From Oscillospiraceae bacterium (lineage in GTDB: Bacteria; Bacillota; Clostridia; Oscillospirales; CAG-272): 52,632 nt of DNA. Shown one piece after another: positions 41,902-49,947 of the stretch (position 1 is the first letter of the stretch; each line of letters begins with the position of its first letter). The translations under genes and the position numbers were made by a program. The stretch is from contig SVQS01000001.1 of assembly GCA_015065205.1 (NCBI GenBank), forward strand, positions 1-52,632. The letters run 5' to 3'. The notes below the pieces were generated by a model, which did no database searches, was not told the origin of the DNA, and saw only the letters and a program-made list of their open reading frames with translations.

Positions 41902-43674
41902 TTACTCAGCATCTACGCCTGCAATCAGCTTATCGATCTGTGCGGCGATTTCGGCCTTGATGGCCTTGAATTCGTTTTGATAATTATCGTTTGGAACCGT
42001 CTTTGCGCGTGCAATTCTTTCGTGTACGGGCAAAGAGCAAATGTCGTCAATGTCAGCACCTGCTTCGATAGCGCGGCGTGCACGATCCTCATAGGTAAAG
42101 ATCATCTCCAAAATACCGCACTGCTTATCAAGAGGTGTGTAGGAGTCGATATCCAGGAACGCGTTTTGTTGCAGGAAGTCCTCTCTGATGGACTGTGCAA
42201 CGTCAAGGGTGAGACGGTCCGAGGGAGACAGTGCATCCATACCGACAAGCTTTACGATTTCCTGCAGGTCTGCTTCGATCTGCAACGTCTTGAGACATCT
42301 TGCGGTGTAGTCCATCCATGTCTTGGAAACATTTTGTGAGAACCAGCCCGACAGACGGTCGCGGTAGAGCGAATAAGAGTTGAGCCAGTTGATTGCCGGG
42401 AAGTGACGGCGGTACGCAAGAGATGCATCCAGTCCCCAGAACACCTTAACGATACGCAGAGTTGCTTGCGTAACGGGCTCGGAGATGTCACCGCCCTGCG
42501 GAGATACTGCACCGATAGCGGAGAGTGCGCCCTCGCGTCCGTCGGAGCCCAAGCATACGACCTTACCTGCTCTCTCGTAGAACTGTGCCAAACGAGAGGT
42601 CAGATATGCAGGGTAGCCTTCTTCACCGGGCATTTCCTCAAGACGTCCAGACATTTCACGCAGAGCCTCTGCCCAACGAGATGTGGAGTCTGCAATTACG
42701 GCTACGGAATAGCCCATATCGCGGAAGTACTCGGCTATGGTAATACCCGTATAAACCGATGCCTCACGTGCGGCAACCGGCATATCGGATGTGTTTGCAA
42801 TGAGAATGGTACGTTCCATCAGAGAACGTCCGGTTTTGGGGTCGGTGAGTTCGGGGAACTCACGAAGAACGTCGGTCATTTCGTTTCCGCGCTCGCCGCA
42901 ACCAATATAGACAACGAGATCTACGTCGCTCCACTTTGCAAGCTGATGCTGAACAACCGTTTTACCCGAGCCGAAAGGACCGGGAACGCAAGCTGTTCCT
43001 CCCTTTGCAATCGGGAAAAGTGCATCGATAACACGCTGACCTGTGATCATCGGGTCAACGGGGGGCAGCTTTTCGCGATAGGGACGGGCTACACGAACAG
43101 GCCACTTTTGAATGAGTGTGATATTCTCGATGGTGCCGTCCTCATATTTGATCTTACCAATGCGGTCGGTAACCTTAAAGTCGCCCTCACGCATTTCAAC
43201 AATGGTTCCCTTTGTTTTGGGCGGAACCATAATCTTATGCACAATAACTTCGTTTTCTTGTACAGTACCATAGATATCGCCGGGGCCTACCTTATCGCCG
43301 AATTTAACGGCAGGAACAAAGTGCCATACTTGATTTCTATCAAGTGCAGGTACGTCGATGCCGCGTTGGAGGTTAGAGCCGTATTTTTGACGGATGTGCT
43401 CTAGCGGACGCTGGATACCGTCATAGATATTAGAAATCAAACCGGGGCCCAGCTCAACCGACAAGGGTGCTCCAGTAGAAACGACCTTGTCGCCGCGGCC
43501 GATGCCTGCGGTCTCCTCATATACCTGAATAGATGCGCGGTCGCCGTGCATTTCGATGATCTCACCGATGAGATTCTTCGAACCAACGCGCACAACGTCA
43601 AACATATTTGCATTTCTCATACCCTCGGCAACCACAAGGGGTCCCGAGACTTTTAGAATTTTTCCTTCTACCAT
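41902..43674 (-). CDS. ntpA: V-type ATPase catalytic subunit A
   Basis: This 590-residue ATP-hydrolysing subunit has Walker A GPFGSGKT at 232-239, catalytic-site GCGERGNEM and SRWAEALREMSGRLEEMPGEEGYPAYL, and the ~90-residue non-homologous insertion (about 110-195) that distinguishes A subunits from F-type beta. It ends with the helical domain. Initiation ATG 43674. It lies between subunit G/F and B, as in the E. hirae ntp operon. Function is ATP hydrolysis to drive ion export, or the reverse. Confidence 0.97.
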   Translation of the reverse strand: MVEGKILKVSGPLVVAEGMRNANMFDVVRVGSKNLIGEIIEMHGDRASIQVYEETAGIGRGDKVVSTGAPLSVELGPGLISNIYDGIQRPLEHIRQKYGSNLQRGIDVPALDRNQVWHFVPAVKFGDKVGPGDIYGTVQENEVIVHKIMVPPKTKGTIVEMREGDFKVTDRIGKIKYEDGTIENITLIQKWPVRVARPYREKLPPVDPMITGQRVIDALFPIAKGGTACVPGPFGSGKTVVQHQLAKWSDVDLVVYIGCGERGNEMTDVLREFPELTDPKTGRSLMERTILIANTSDMPVAAREASVYTGITIAEYFRDMGYSVAVIADSTSRWAEALREMSGRLEEMPGEEGYPAYLTSRLAQFYERAGKVVCLGSDGREGALSAIGAVSPQGGDISEPVTQATLRIVKVFWGLDASLAYRRHFPAINWLNSYSLYRDRLSGWFSQNVSKTWMDYTARCLKTLQIEADLQEIVKLVGMDALSPSDRLTLDVAQSIREDFLQQNAFLDIDSYTPLDKQCGILEMIFTYEDRARRAIEAGADIDDICSLPVHERIARAKTVPNDNYQNEFKAIKAEIAAQIDKLIAGVDAE

Positions 43675-43712
43675 TTTGATGATGAACCTTTCTTACTTTG
43701 TCAGTTGGGTGT

Positions 43713-44033
43713 TTATTCCTTGAACAGAATATCGGCACCCACCGCGCGCTCTACGGCAGAACGGATGTTGTTCATTCCATAACCAGTAGAGCCGCCCTGC
43801 CCCGGCAGAGAGATAACTGCGGGCAGTGGCATATCTTTATAGCGATTCATTTCTTCTTCAATCTGCACAGCATAATTTTCAGTGATAAAGATGGTGGCAT
43901 AGTCACCGCTTTTTGCCATTGCGTGCAGTTTTTTTGCCGCTTCCTCGGCGCTCTTTACGTCCTCGACCACAAAGCCGAGGGCCATAAAGCCAAGCACCGT
44001 GTCACGGTCTCCTATAATTCCTATTTTATACAT
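43713..44033 (-). CDS. ntpG: V-type ATPase subunit F (NtpG)
   Basis: This 106-residue central-stalk subunit binds D and regulates activity. ATG 44033 (MYKIGIIGDRDTVLGFMALG) is the family start; an ATG 34 codons upstream lies inside ntpC in another frame. It overlaps ntpC by eight bases. GDYATIFITENYA and LPAVISLPG are the conserved Rossmann-like core. Called NtpG in E. hirae and AtpF in archaeal naming. Confidence 0.94.
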   Translation of the reverse strand: MYKIGIIGDRDTVLGFMALGFVVEDVKSAEEAAKKLHAMAKSGDYATIFITENYAVQIEEEMNRYKDMPLPAVISLPGQGGSTGYGMNNIRSAVERAVGADILFKE

Positions 44034-45018
44034 AGCTATCACGAATCCTTTCGCGAATAGTTGCAACAGCAATTCCCGCCTCTTTGCCCGAGAGCAGGAT
44101 GCGCAAATTCTTGACCTCGTACTCATGAGCCGCAAGGAACGCGACCATTACCTCAAGTCCATCGGGAACAAATTTGTTCTCTAAAATCAGCGACATCCAG
44201 TAGTTGTCGGCAAGCTTTTCGGCGGTGCTCAAAGCTCCGTCGCTCTTGGCGAAATTCTCGGCAAATCGAGAATAGTCCGAGTAACGCAAAAGTTCCAAGA
44301 GAGCATCCTCGCCGTTTGCCATGCAGTCGGTCATACGCTCGCGCACAAGTTTGCCTCCCTCAAGAAAAGCCTCCGCAAAGAGAACCTTGCCAACTTCCCC
44401 ACTCTTCATACGAAGAATACGAAGAGCAATCATTGTGTTGAGGAGATCGATTCGCGTTTCGACAAGACGAATGACAAATTCCTCACCGGATGCCTTTGCC
44501 GCCGCGAGCATATCGCTCCAGCAGGCCTTGTCCAAAATCAGGTCGATGACTTGCGGATTTTTGGTCTTGGCGTATTCGTCCATTGCGGTCTGTGCGGACG
44601 CCTGCAGATTTGCGGGAAGTCCCTCGTAGCTGCCCGTCTCTACCATTTTGACGATATCGGTTGCGGGAAGCGTGCCAAAATCAAAGAGCATAGAGGTAGG
44701 GTCGATGTTGCGTACAAAGGCCTTTTGTGCTGCTTTGAGGTTGTTGCAATCGTATGGATAGAGCCACAAACGAAGCGCATCCGAATCGGGAGCAAGCTCT
44801 GTCAAGCGGTCATAAGCGCCCTTGAGGACACCCAAAAGAGTTTCTTCTCTCATCGGGTTGCCATCGCTGTTGCGGACAATATCAATGCCCCAATCTGCGA
44901 GAAGTGCCCAAGCCTCGTTAGTGGTTTTGGTGTTCAGCAGTCTCTCGATGCGCTCACGCCCGATGATTGCGTTTTCCAGCGTGCGTATATTGGCACTGCC
45001 AAATAAATAGTCAGCCAT
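44026..45018 (-). CDS. ntpC: V-type ATPase subunit C (d-like, V0-V1 adaptor)
   Basis: This 330-residue helical adaptor caps the c ring and holds the D-F shaft. ATG 45018 is chosen for its AAGGAGTGCGGAG site and its family-like start MADYLFGSANIRTLE; a further in-frame ATG at 45048 lies inside ntpE. It contains three similar helical lobes, with DILVRLVETRID-like segments. It sits 19 bp after ntpE and overlaps ntpG. Confidence 0.93.
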   Translation of the reverse strand: MADYLFGSANIRTLENAIIGRERIERLLNTKTTNEAWALLADWGIDIVRNSDGNPMREETLLGVLKGAYDRLTELAPDSDALRLWLYPYDCNNLKAAQKAFVRNIDPTSMLFDFGTLPATDIVKMVETGSYEGLPANLQASAQTAMDEYAKTKNPQVIDLILDKACWSDMLAAAKASGEEFVIRLVETRIDLLNTMIALRILRMKSGEVGKVLFAEAFLEGGKLVRERMTDCMANGEDALLELLRYSDYSRFAENFAKSDGALSTAEKLADNYWMSLILENKFVPDGLEVMVAFLAAHEYEVKNLRILLSGKEAGIAVATIRERIRDSYV

Positions 45019-45037
45019 TACTCCGCACTCCTTTGCT

Positions 45038-45718
45038 TTATCTTGCATCGAACAGCGTGCGAGCTACCTCGGACTCGAGGCTTTCGCGCAGCTGTGCGAA
45101 GAGAATGGAAAGCGAGCAGTTGGATTCAACGCTGCCACAGCGCAAAATGACACCACCGTCGATGTTTGCGGTACCGCTTGCAAGCGTCAGGCGAGCAAGT
45201 TTTTCTGCCGACACCTTTCCTGCGAGGTGCTTTTGCACACCCTCGACTACGGTCTTTCCCGAGCGGTCGCGGTCGCGTTGATTCAAAATAACCTCGTAGG
45301 ATTCGGGGGCCAGAGCCTCTTCCTCACCGTAGAGGTTACGGCTGGTCTCCTCGGATTCAAGCTGTTCGAGAAGTGCCGCGGAGAGAAGTCCTATGAGAAT
45401 TTCGTTGTATTTTTGAAGATCCAAATTGCGCGTTTGCTCCAAAACACCTGCAAAAACGCCATCAATGAGGTCGCTCTTGGTTTGCAGGAGCAAATTGCGC
45501 TTGGATGTTGCCGCCGTCGAGCGGATGCGCGCTACGTATTCCATTCCTCCCTTTTCGGCTTCGGTCGAGATTTCGGAACGGATTTTTTCTGCACGCTCGG
45601 CATATTCGGCGTTGATACGGTCGCACTCCGCTTGCGCGTCAGCCAAAATCTTATCGGCTTTTGCTTGCGCCTCGGAGAGGATCTTATCGGTAATTTTATT
45701 CAGTCCGTTAATTGCCAT
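45038..45718 (-). CDS. ntpE: V-type ATPase subunit E (peripheral stalk)
   Basis: This 226-residue subunit has an N-terminal right-handed coiled coil (LNKITDKILSEAQAKADKILADAQAECDR...) and a globular C-terminal domain (from about 110), ending in a SVESNCSLSILFAQLRESLESEVARTLF-like helix. It pairs with NtpF to form the stator linking head and membrane part. The length is slightly above typical (~200). It lies 42 bp after ntpK. Confidence 0.94.
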   Translation of the reverse strand: MAINGLNKITDKILSEAQAKADKILADAQAECDRINAEYAERAEKIRSEISTEAEKGGMEYVARIRSTAATSKRNLLLQTKSDLIDGVFAGVLEQTRNLDLQKYNEILIGLLSAALLEQLESEETSRNLYGEEEALAPESYEVILNQRDRDRSGKTVVEGVQKHLAGKVSAEKLARLTLASGTANIDGGVILRCGSVESNCSLSILFAQLRESLESEVARTLFDAR

Positions 45719-45760
45719 TGCGGGCTAACTCCTTTTTTTGCGTATCAAATAGGGATGGAA

Positions 45761-46237
45761 TTAGAGAACGAGCAGGATGGAGATGAGCAGTGCAAGAATT
45801 GCATAAAGCTCAACGAAGGATGCGGAAATAACTGCCTTACCAACAGCTTCGGGCTTCTTTGCAAGAACGGAAACGCCTGCAGCAGCCACTTCGCCCTGCT
45901 TGAGTGCGGAATACCAACCGCCAAATGCGATGGGGAGAGAAGCAAACACATAGTAGAAGCCTTCAGCAACAGTGAGGTTAGCAGTCCCGCCCATAATGCC
46001 GCTGAACACGATGATCAAAAATGCTACAACCATTCCGTAGATACCCTGCGTCATAGGAAGTGCTTGGAGAAGCATAGATTTACCGTATTTTTGGGGTTCT
46101 TCGCAAATCAGCCCTGCGGTGGCTCTTGCAACCATATTAACTGCCTTTGCAGAACCGAAGCCCGGAAGAACGACTGCGAGTGCAGCACCCAAAATAGCCA
46201 GGTTATTACCTGTAAAAAGACCCTTAATGAATTCCAT
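45761..46237 (-). CDS. ntpK: V-type ATPase rotor subunit K, with Na+-site residues
   Basis: This 158-residue proteolipid has four helices from an internal duplication. The ion site can be read against E. hirae NtpK: L60, T63 and Q64 (ALPMTQGIYG), Q114 (ALKQGEV) and the carboxylate E143 (FVELYAIL), corresponding to L61, T64, Q65, Q110 and E139. These are the known Na+ ligands, so Na+ rather than H+ coupling is predicted. Only the second hairpin carries the carboxylate, as in E. hirae. Known rings have ten such subunits. It follows ntpI by 28 bp. Confidence 0.95.
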   Translation of the reverse strand: MEFIKGLFTGNNLAILGAALAVVLPGFGSAKAVNMVARATAGLICEEPQKYGKSMLLQALPMTQGIYGMVVAFLIIVFSGIMGGTANLTVAEGFYYVFASLPIAFGGWYSALKQGEVAAAGVSVLAKKPEAVGKAVISASFVELYAILALLISILLVL

Positions 46238-46265
46238 TGTTTTAATCTCCTTTTTTTGTTTTTAT

Positions 46266-48308
46266 TTATTGATTTACATTGGGTACGAATGAAGTGTCTT
46301 CCGAATATTCCTCTGCCGGAAGTGCAGGTTTGAATGCCTCGCCGCCATCCTCGTAGAATTTACCGAAGAACTCGATATATTGCAAACGCGCCGCGTGCAC
46401 GAATGTGCCGAGCAGATTGATAGCGAGGTTGAGCCCGTGACCGAGTATCATTATGATGAGCATAAAGATAAATCCGATAGAACCGGACGAGCCCATACTT
46501 GTGAGCATATTGATAACCTGTGCAATAACGCTTGCCACAAGTCCGAGAGCCAGAATACGGGAATATGAGAGCAGGTCGGATGCAAAGCTGATAAGCGAAT
46601 ACAAGCCTCCCAAGCCCTTAATAAGCCAAGCAAAGAAGGTTCTCTGCCCCACTCCCTTAAGGAACAGGATCATTGCAATACCTGCTACCATTACCCACAG
46701 ACCAATACTCGAAAGACTTTCGAGCAACGCTTGTGTTTGGGGAGCGAGAGGCTCGGTTGAAATCATACCTGCCGCCGCAAGAGGCGCCATCATATCCACA
46801 CCTGCGAACATTACCCAATAAGGTACGTTTTCGCAAAGTGCTACGAGGCGCTTACCGCTCTTCCACGTCAGCACCATATTGACCGCCATGCCGGCAATAA
46901 GGTGTATCTCGCCCATTCCAAGTGCTACAAATAGGAACGGAATGGAAGCACTGACAGGATTGAAAAATATGCCATTGTTAAAGAAATGTCCGATTGGCGT
47001 ATTTTGAGCTTGTCCCTCAAACTGTGGGAAGAAGTTATTCATAATGGCAACCGGCAAGTCACCAAACCATCCGCCAAACAAAACGCCCATGATGATACAG
47101 GATATTCCGCAGTAGCCGAACATCAGCATCATACGCTTTAGCCCTTCTTTGGGATTGAGCAGTTTGACACCGCCAAAGCAAGCCAACACTAAAAGCAGTC
47201 CGTATCCCACGTCGGCAAACATTAAGCCGAAAATGAGGAAATAGAAGATACTCATAATGAGCGTGGGATCGAACCCGCCGTATTTGGGATAGGAATACAT
47301 CTCGATGACCCATTCAAAGGTAGACGAGAAGGGATTGTTGCGAAGCAATACGGGAACCTCGTCGCCCTCTTCGGGCTCGGAGATCTCACACGCACATTCA
47401 AATGCGGAGAGTCCTTCAAGGACCTTCCCCTCTGCTGCTTCGGGGAGCCACCCCGCCAACACGATACAGTTTTGCGTGTGATAAAGCTTTTGCTTTTGCA
47501 AACAAATGTTGAGATTGGTGCCTTCAACGTCGTAAAGGACCTCGATATCGTCCAAGGAATCGGCAAGGTCCATCAAAACCTCAACAAGGCTCGACTGCTC
47601 ATCCGCAAGTGCTGCTTGGCGTCTTTCCAAATCGTCATAAGCCGCTTGTGCTGTGGTAGAGATATCGGAAAATCCTACCTTGAGGAAATCACACTTGGCA
47701 AGTGCCGCCGTAACGGCTTCCTCGTCCTCCAAGTGATACGTGACGGTAAAGTATTGCGTTTTGCCGTCATCGGAAACGTCTTCGACGTATGCGCCTGCCG
47801 CCTCCAGAATTTCGTAGTTGTATAATTTGACCGAGCAGCTTCCCAGCTGCATAGCCGTGTGCGCCGAACTCACCTCATTTAAGGGAGCATCGTAGTTCAA
47901 CCATGGGAAAAGGGATTGCATCACCGCTTCGTTGCGCGTTTGCTCGGCTGTGATCTCGTCCATACGAGCCTTCACCTCGAGCGCACGCTCAACTGCAAGC
48001 CAGGCACGCTCTGCCCTGCCGTCGGCAACGAATGCCGCTCGATCAAGGCGCTGCACGCGGCGGCCAATGCCGCCACGGCGTGTGCTATATTTGGCCAACC
48101 GAGGCAATGCCGCCTCAATGTGTGCCATGCGTTCCCTAATCTCTGTTTGTTTTCCATCGCTTTCGATGCGTTCAAGTGCAAGCTCTCCTGCTTCTGGCAT
48201 GGAGCGTTGTATTTGAACGCATTTGAGGTGGAGCATCCTGCGTACAATGGCATCTGCGTCGCTCGCGTGTGCTAAGACGGTCAGTTTTTTCATTGTACTT
48301 ATCGACAT
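46266..48308 (-). CDS. ntpI: V-type ATPase subunit I (a subunit, ion channel and stator)
   Basis: This 680-residue subunit has an N-terminal soluble, coiled-coil arm (about 1-340) that binds the peripheral stalks and eight C-terminal helices (about 345-640) that form the ion half-channels. PFSSTFEWVIEMYSYPKYGGFDPT (about 320-343) marks the junction, and LSYSRILALGLVASVIAQVIN contains the essential Arg in the helix facing the ring. RLQYIEFFGKFYEDGGEAFKP ends the conserved core. ATG 48308 has AGGGGGT upstream and overlaps ntpF by ten bases; ATG 48293 is an alternative. Confidence 0.95.
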   Translation of the reverse strand: MSISTMKKLTVLAHASDADAIVRRMLHLKCVQIQRSMPEAGELALERIESDGKQTEIRERMAHIEAALPRLAKYSTRRGGIGRRVQRLDRAAFVADGRAERAWLAVERALEVKARMDEITAEQTRNEAVMQSLFPWLNYDAPLNEVSSAHTAMQLGSCSVKLYNYEILEAAGAYVEDVSDDGKTQYFTVTYHLEDEEAVTAALAKCDFLKVGFSDISTTAQAAYDDLERRQAALADEQSSLVEVLMDLADSLDDIEVLYDVEGTNLNICLQKQKLYHTQNCIVLAGWLPEAAEGKVLEGLSAFECACEISEPEEGDEVPVLLRNNPFSSTFEWVIEMYSYPKYGGFDPTLIMSIFYFLIFGLMFADVGYGLLLVLACFGGVKLLNPKEGLKRMMLMFGYCGISCIIMGVLFGGWFGDLPVAIMNNFFPQFEGQAQNTPIGHFFNNGIFFNPVSASIPFLFVALGMGEIHLIAGMAVNMVLTWKSGKRLVALCENVPYWVMFAGVDMMAPLAAAGMISTEPLAPQTQALLESLSSIGLWVMVAGIAMILFLKGVGQRTFFAWLIKGLGGLYSLISFASDLLSYSRILALGLVASVIAQVINMLTSMGSSGSIGFIFMLIIMILGHGLNLAINLLGTFVHAARLQYIEFFGKFYEDGGEAFKPALPAEEYSEDTSFVPNVNQ

Positions 48309-48619
48309 TTAGATGCTAACCCCCTGATAACGATTTTTTCGGCGCTTCTCTTGCGCAAGGATGCTTGACGAACGATTTCCGCCGCTTCCTCTTTCGCTTC
48401 CGTATCAAGTCGCTCGCGCAGACTTTCGGCACGCTCACGCAGCTGCACGATGACCTCTTTAGCCGCGGCAACCGTTTCTGCCTCTGTGCTCTCGCACAGA
48501 GCAACACCGTTTGCCTTGGCATCAGCAACCATTTTTGCGGCTCTTTCTTGCGCTTCGCGCAAAATGCGCTCGGCTTCTTGTTCGGTTTGTTTTACCATTC
48601 TGATTGATTCTCTTGACAT
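48299..48619 (-). CDS. ntpF: V-type ATPase peripheral-stalk subunit G/H (NtpF)
   Basis: This 106-residue, nearly all-helical Ala/Glu/Arg-rich protein starts at ATG 48619 (GGAGG five bases upstream) with MSRESIRMVKQTEQEAERIL. It is the long-helix partner of subunit E in the stator. It is the first gene of the operon, giving exactly the order F-I-K-E-C-G-A-B-D seen in Enterococcus hirae. Low sequence conservation is normal for it; position makes the identity secure. Promoter at 48707-48735. Confidence 0.88.
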   Translation of the reverse strand: MSRESIRMVKQTEQEAERILREAQERAAKMVADAKANGVALCESTEAETVAAAKEVIVQLRERAESLRERLDTEAKEEAAEIVRQASLRKRSAEKIVIRGLASKCR

Positions 48620-48706
48620 TAAAACCTCCGTGCGGTTTCCCGTCATTTTTATTCCGACAAAAAGATCGGAGAGTTGGTATTTTTTGACAAAATAACCTTA
48701 TCAAAT

Positions 48707-48735
48707 ATTATACCACAAACCCTCTCCGATTGCAA
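48707..48735 (-). promoter_or_regulatory. Promoter of the ntp operon
   Basis: On the minus strand TTGCAA (48735-48730), 17-bp spacer, TATAAT (48712-48707) preceded by TGG. The leader is ~80 nt. A 9-bp inverted repeat brackets it: ATCGGAGAG (48665-48673) in the leader and CTCTCCGAT (48722-48730) in the spacer/-35. Confidence 0.82.
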
Positions 48736-48788
48736 GCACTTTTTGTCGTTTTGTATAAATTAATTATTTAACGATAATATTTGTAATA

Positions 48789-49355
48789 TTATTGCACTTC
48801 ATTCGTGCTTTCATTTTTGAGAAATGGACTTTTGCTTTGTGCGAGCGGTGTTTCGAGGGTGGGGTTTTTGTAAAAAATCAATTCTTCACCTTCGGGATAA
48901 ACACCATCGGGTACAAAAGGCAGCTCTCGCAGCTTAATGCCGCACCCAAACAGCTCCAATATTTGCGGGATGGGTAAAATACTCTCTTCATCCAAATTCC
49001 AAATGTGGGAGAGACGGTGATAGCTGTTTGGTGTGTCTTGCCTCTGTCCCAACAAGTAGGATTCGCAAAGAATGGCAATATGATGCTCGCTCTGCCATGG
49101 AATACGCATCAAAAAACGATATTTTTGTGCTCTCCAAAGAGCCCTGTCGTGTAAATCCTCCAAAGACAAAAAATCGCTTCTCACGCGCTCTCCGTGAACC
49201 TCAGTTGCCCAAGACATACATTTTTCGGACAAAAGACGGTAGTAATTGCCGATAACATCCTTTCCCTCGGGCAGAACAAGCTCTGCCTCGGCACGCAAGA
49301 GCACCTGATACCCCTCGCGCACGCAGGCTCCGCGTTTTTCGGTGGTTGTATTCAA
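48789..49355 (-). CDS. Uncharacterised 188-residue protein (TTG start)
   Basis: No ATG fits; TTG 49355 is preceded by AAGGAGG at eight bases, so TTG initiation is likely. The protein is soluble and rich in Arg, Glu and Leu. Blocks such as NYYRLLSEKCMSWATEVHGERV, LHDRALWRAQKYRFLMRIPWQSEHHIAILCESYLLG and LPIPQILELFGCGIK look conserved and remind me of DUF3298-like proteins of gut Clostridia, but I am not sure. Upstream of the V-ATPase operon in the same direction, but the ntp promoter separates them. Function unknown. Confidence 0.7.
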   Translation of the reverse strand: MNTTTEKRGACVREGYQVLLRAEAELVLPEGKDVIGNYYRLLSEKCMSWATEVHGERVRSDFLSLEDLHDRALWRAQKYRFLMRIPWQSEHHIAILCESYLLGQRQDTPNSYHRLSHIWNLDEESILPIPQILELFGCGIKLRELPFVPDGVYPEGEELIFYKNPTLETPLAQSKSPFLKNESTNEVQ

Positions 49356-49422
49356 TGTAATCGCCTCCTTTTTACCTTTTTATGAGTAAGAAAAGGAAAA
49401 TATGAAGGGACAACCAAAACAA

Positions 49423-49451
49423 AAAAGCTCTCCAACGTGCGGAGAGCTTTT
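49423..49451 (-). terminator. Terminator of the O-acetylation/lipoprotein operon
   Basis: AAAAGCTCTCC (49423-49433) pairs with GGAGAGCTTTT (49441-49451); on the minus strand it ends in TTTTTTGTTTTGG. It lies 8 bp after the lipoprotein stop. Confidence 0.87.
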
Positions 49452-49458
49452 CCTTTAT

Positions 49459-49947
49459 TTATTCGGCATAGCCGTATTGAATATCGGTTACAACGCCATC
49501 TTTGAGGGAAAATTGCAGATACATTCCAACGGCTTCATAGGTGATGCCGGTATCGGATGATTGATCGGGCGTTCCGTATGCCGCAGTAACAGCATCCTTT
49601 GCAGCACCGATGCGAATCCCCTTCTCTGTTGCTACGGTATCATCGTAAAGACGGATCATATTGACAAGATCTTTCCCTTCCATTGGATAGGTGTATATTT
49701 CAAAGCCGGGGTAGATATAGATCTTATCAAGACCCTCAAACGCACAGGAAGGAGACTCGGCATAATCAAGCCACTGACCGAGAGCCGCCACAATGGGGGC
49801 AACATCGGCATGAACGGCGATTTTGGTTGTGCCACTGGTAAAAGTATAGGTCTTACCTTCCTCACCGGTGGGATTGCTATTCTCTTTGCAAGTAGCAAAG
49901 GAAAGAACCATTGCTACAAGCAAAAGATATATTAGACATTTTTTCAT
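49459..49947 (-). CDS. Small lipoprotein of unknown function
   Basis: This 162-residue exported lipoprotein starts at ATG 49947, which shares a base with the upstream stop (TAATG) and has GGAG upstream. The signal peptide has a lipobox-like FATC (about Cys21). The mature part includes IYIYPGFEIYTYP and TEKGIRIGAAKDAVTAAYGTP, a pattern (GIxIGxxxxxVxxxYG) common in Clostridial extracytoplasmic proteins, with SmpA/BamE-like character. It is last in the operon, so it may be an accessory of the polymer-modification genes, by position only. Confidence 0.78.
   Translation of the reverse strand: MKKCLIYLLLVAMVLSFATCKENSNPTGEEGKTYTFTSGTTKIAVHADVAPIVAALGQWLDYAESPSCAFEGLDKIYIYPGFEIYTYPMEGKDLVNMIRLYDDTVATEKGIRIGAAKDAVTAAYGTPDQSSDTGITYEAVGMYLQFSLKDGVVTDIQYGYAE

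Noticed and set aside
40949..41980. 343-codon plus-strand frame opposite ntpB
   Set aside because: It is antisense to a textbook V-ATPase B gene; the Cys-rich composition is a shadow artefact.
39793..48619. Archaeal-type A1Ao ATP synthase working for ATP synthesis
   Set aside because: Gene order and K-subunit architecture (four helices, one carboxylate) match bacterial Na+ V-ATPases of the E. hirae type, which favour ATP-driven export.
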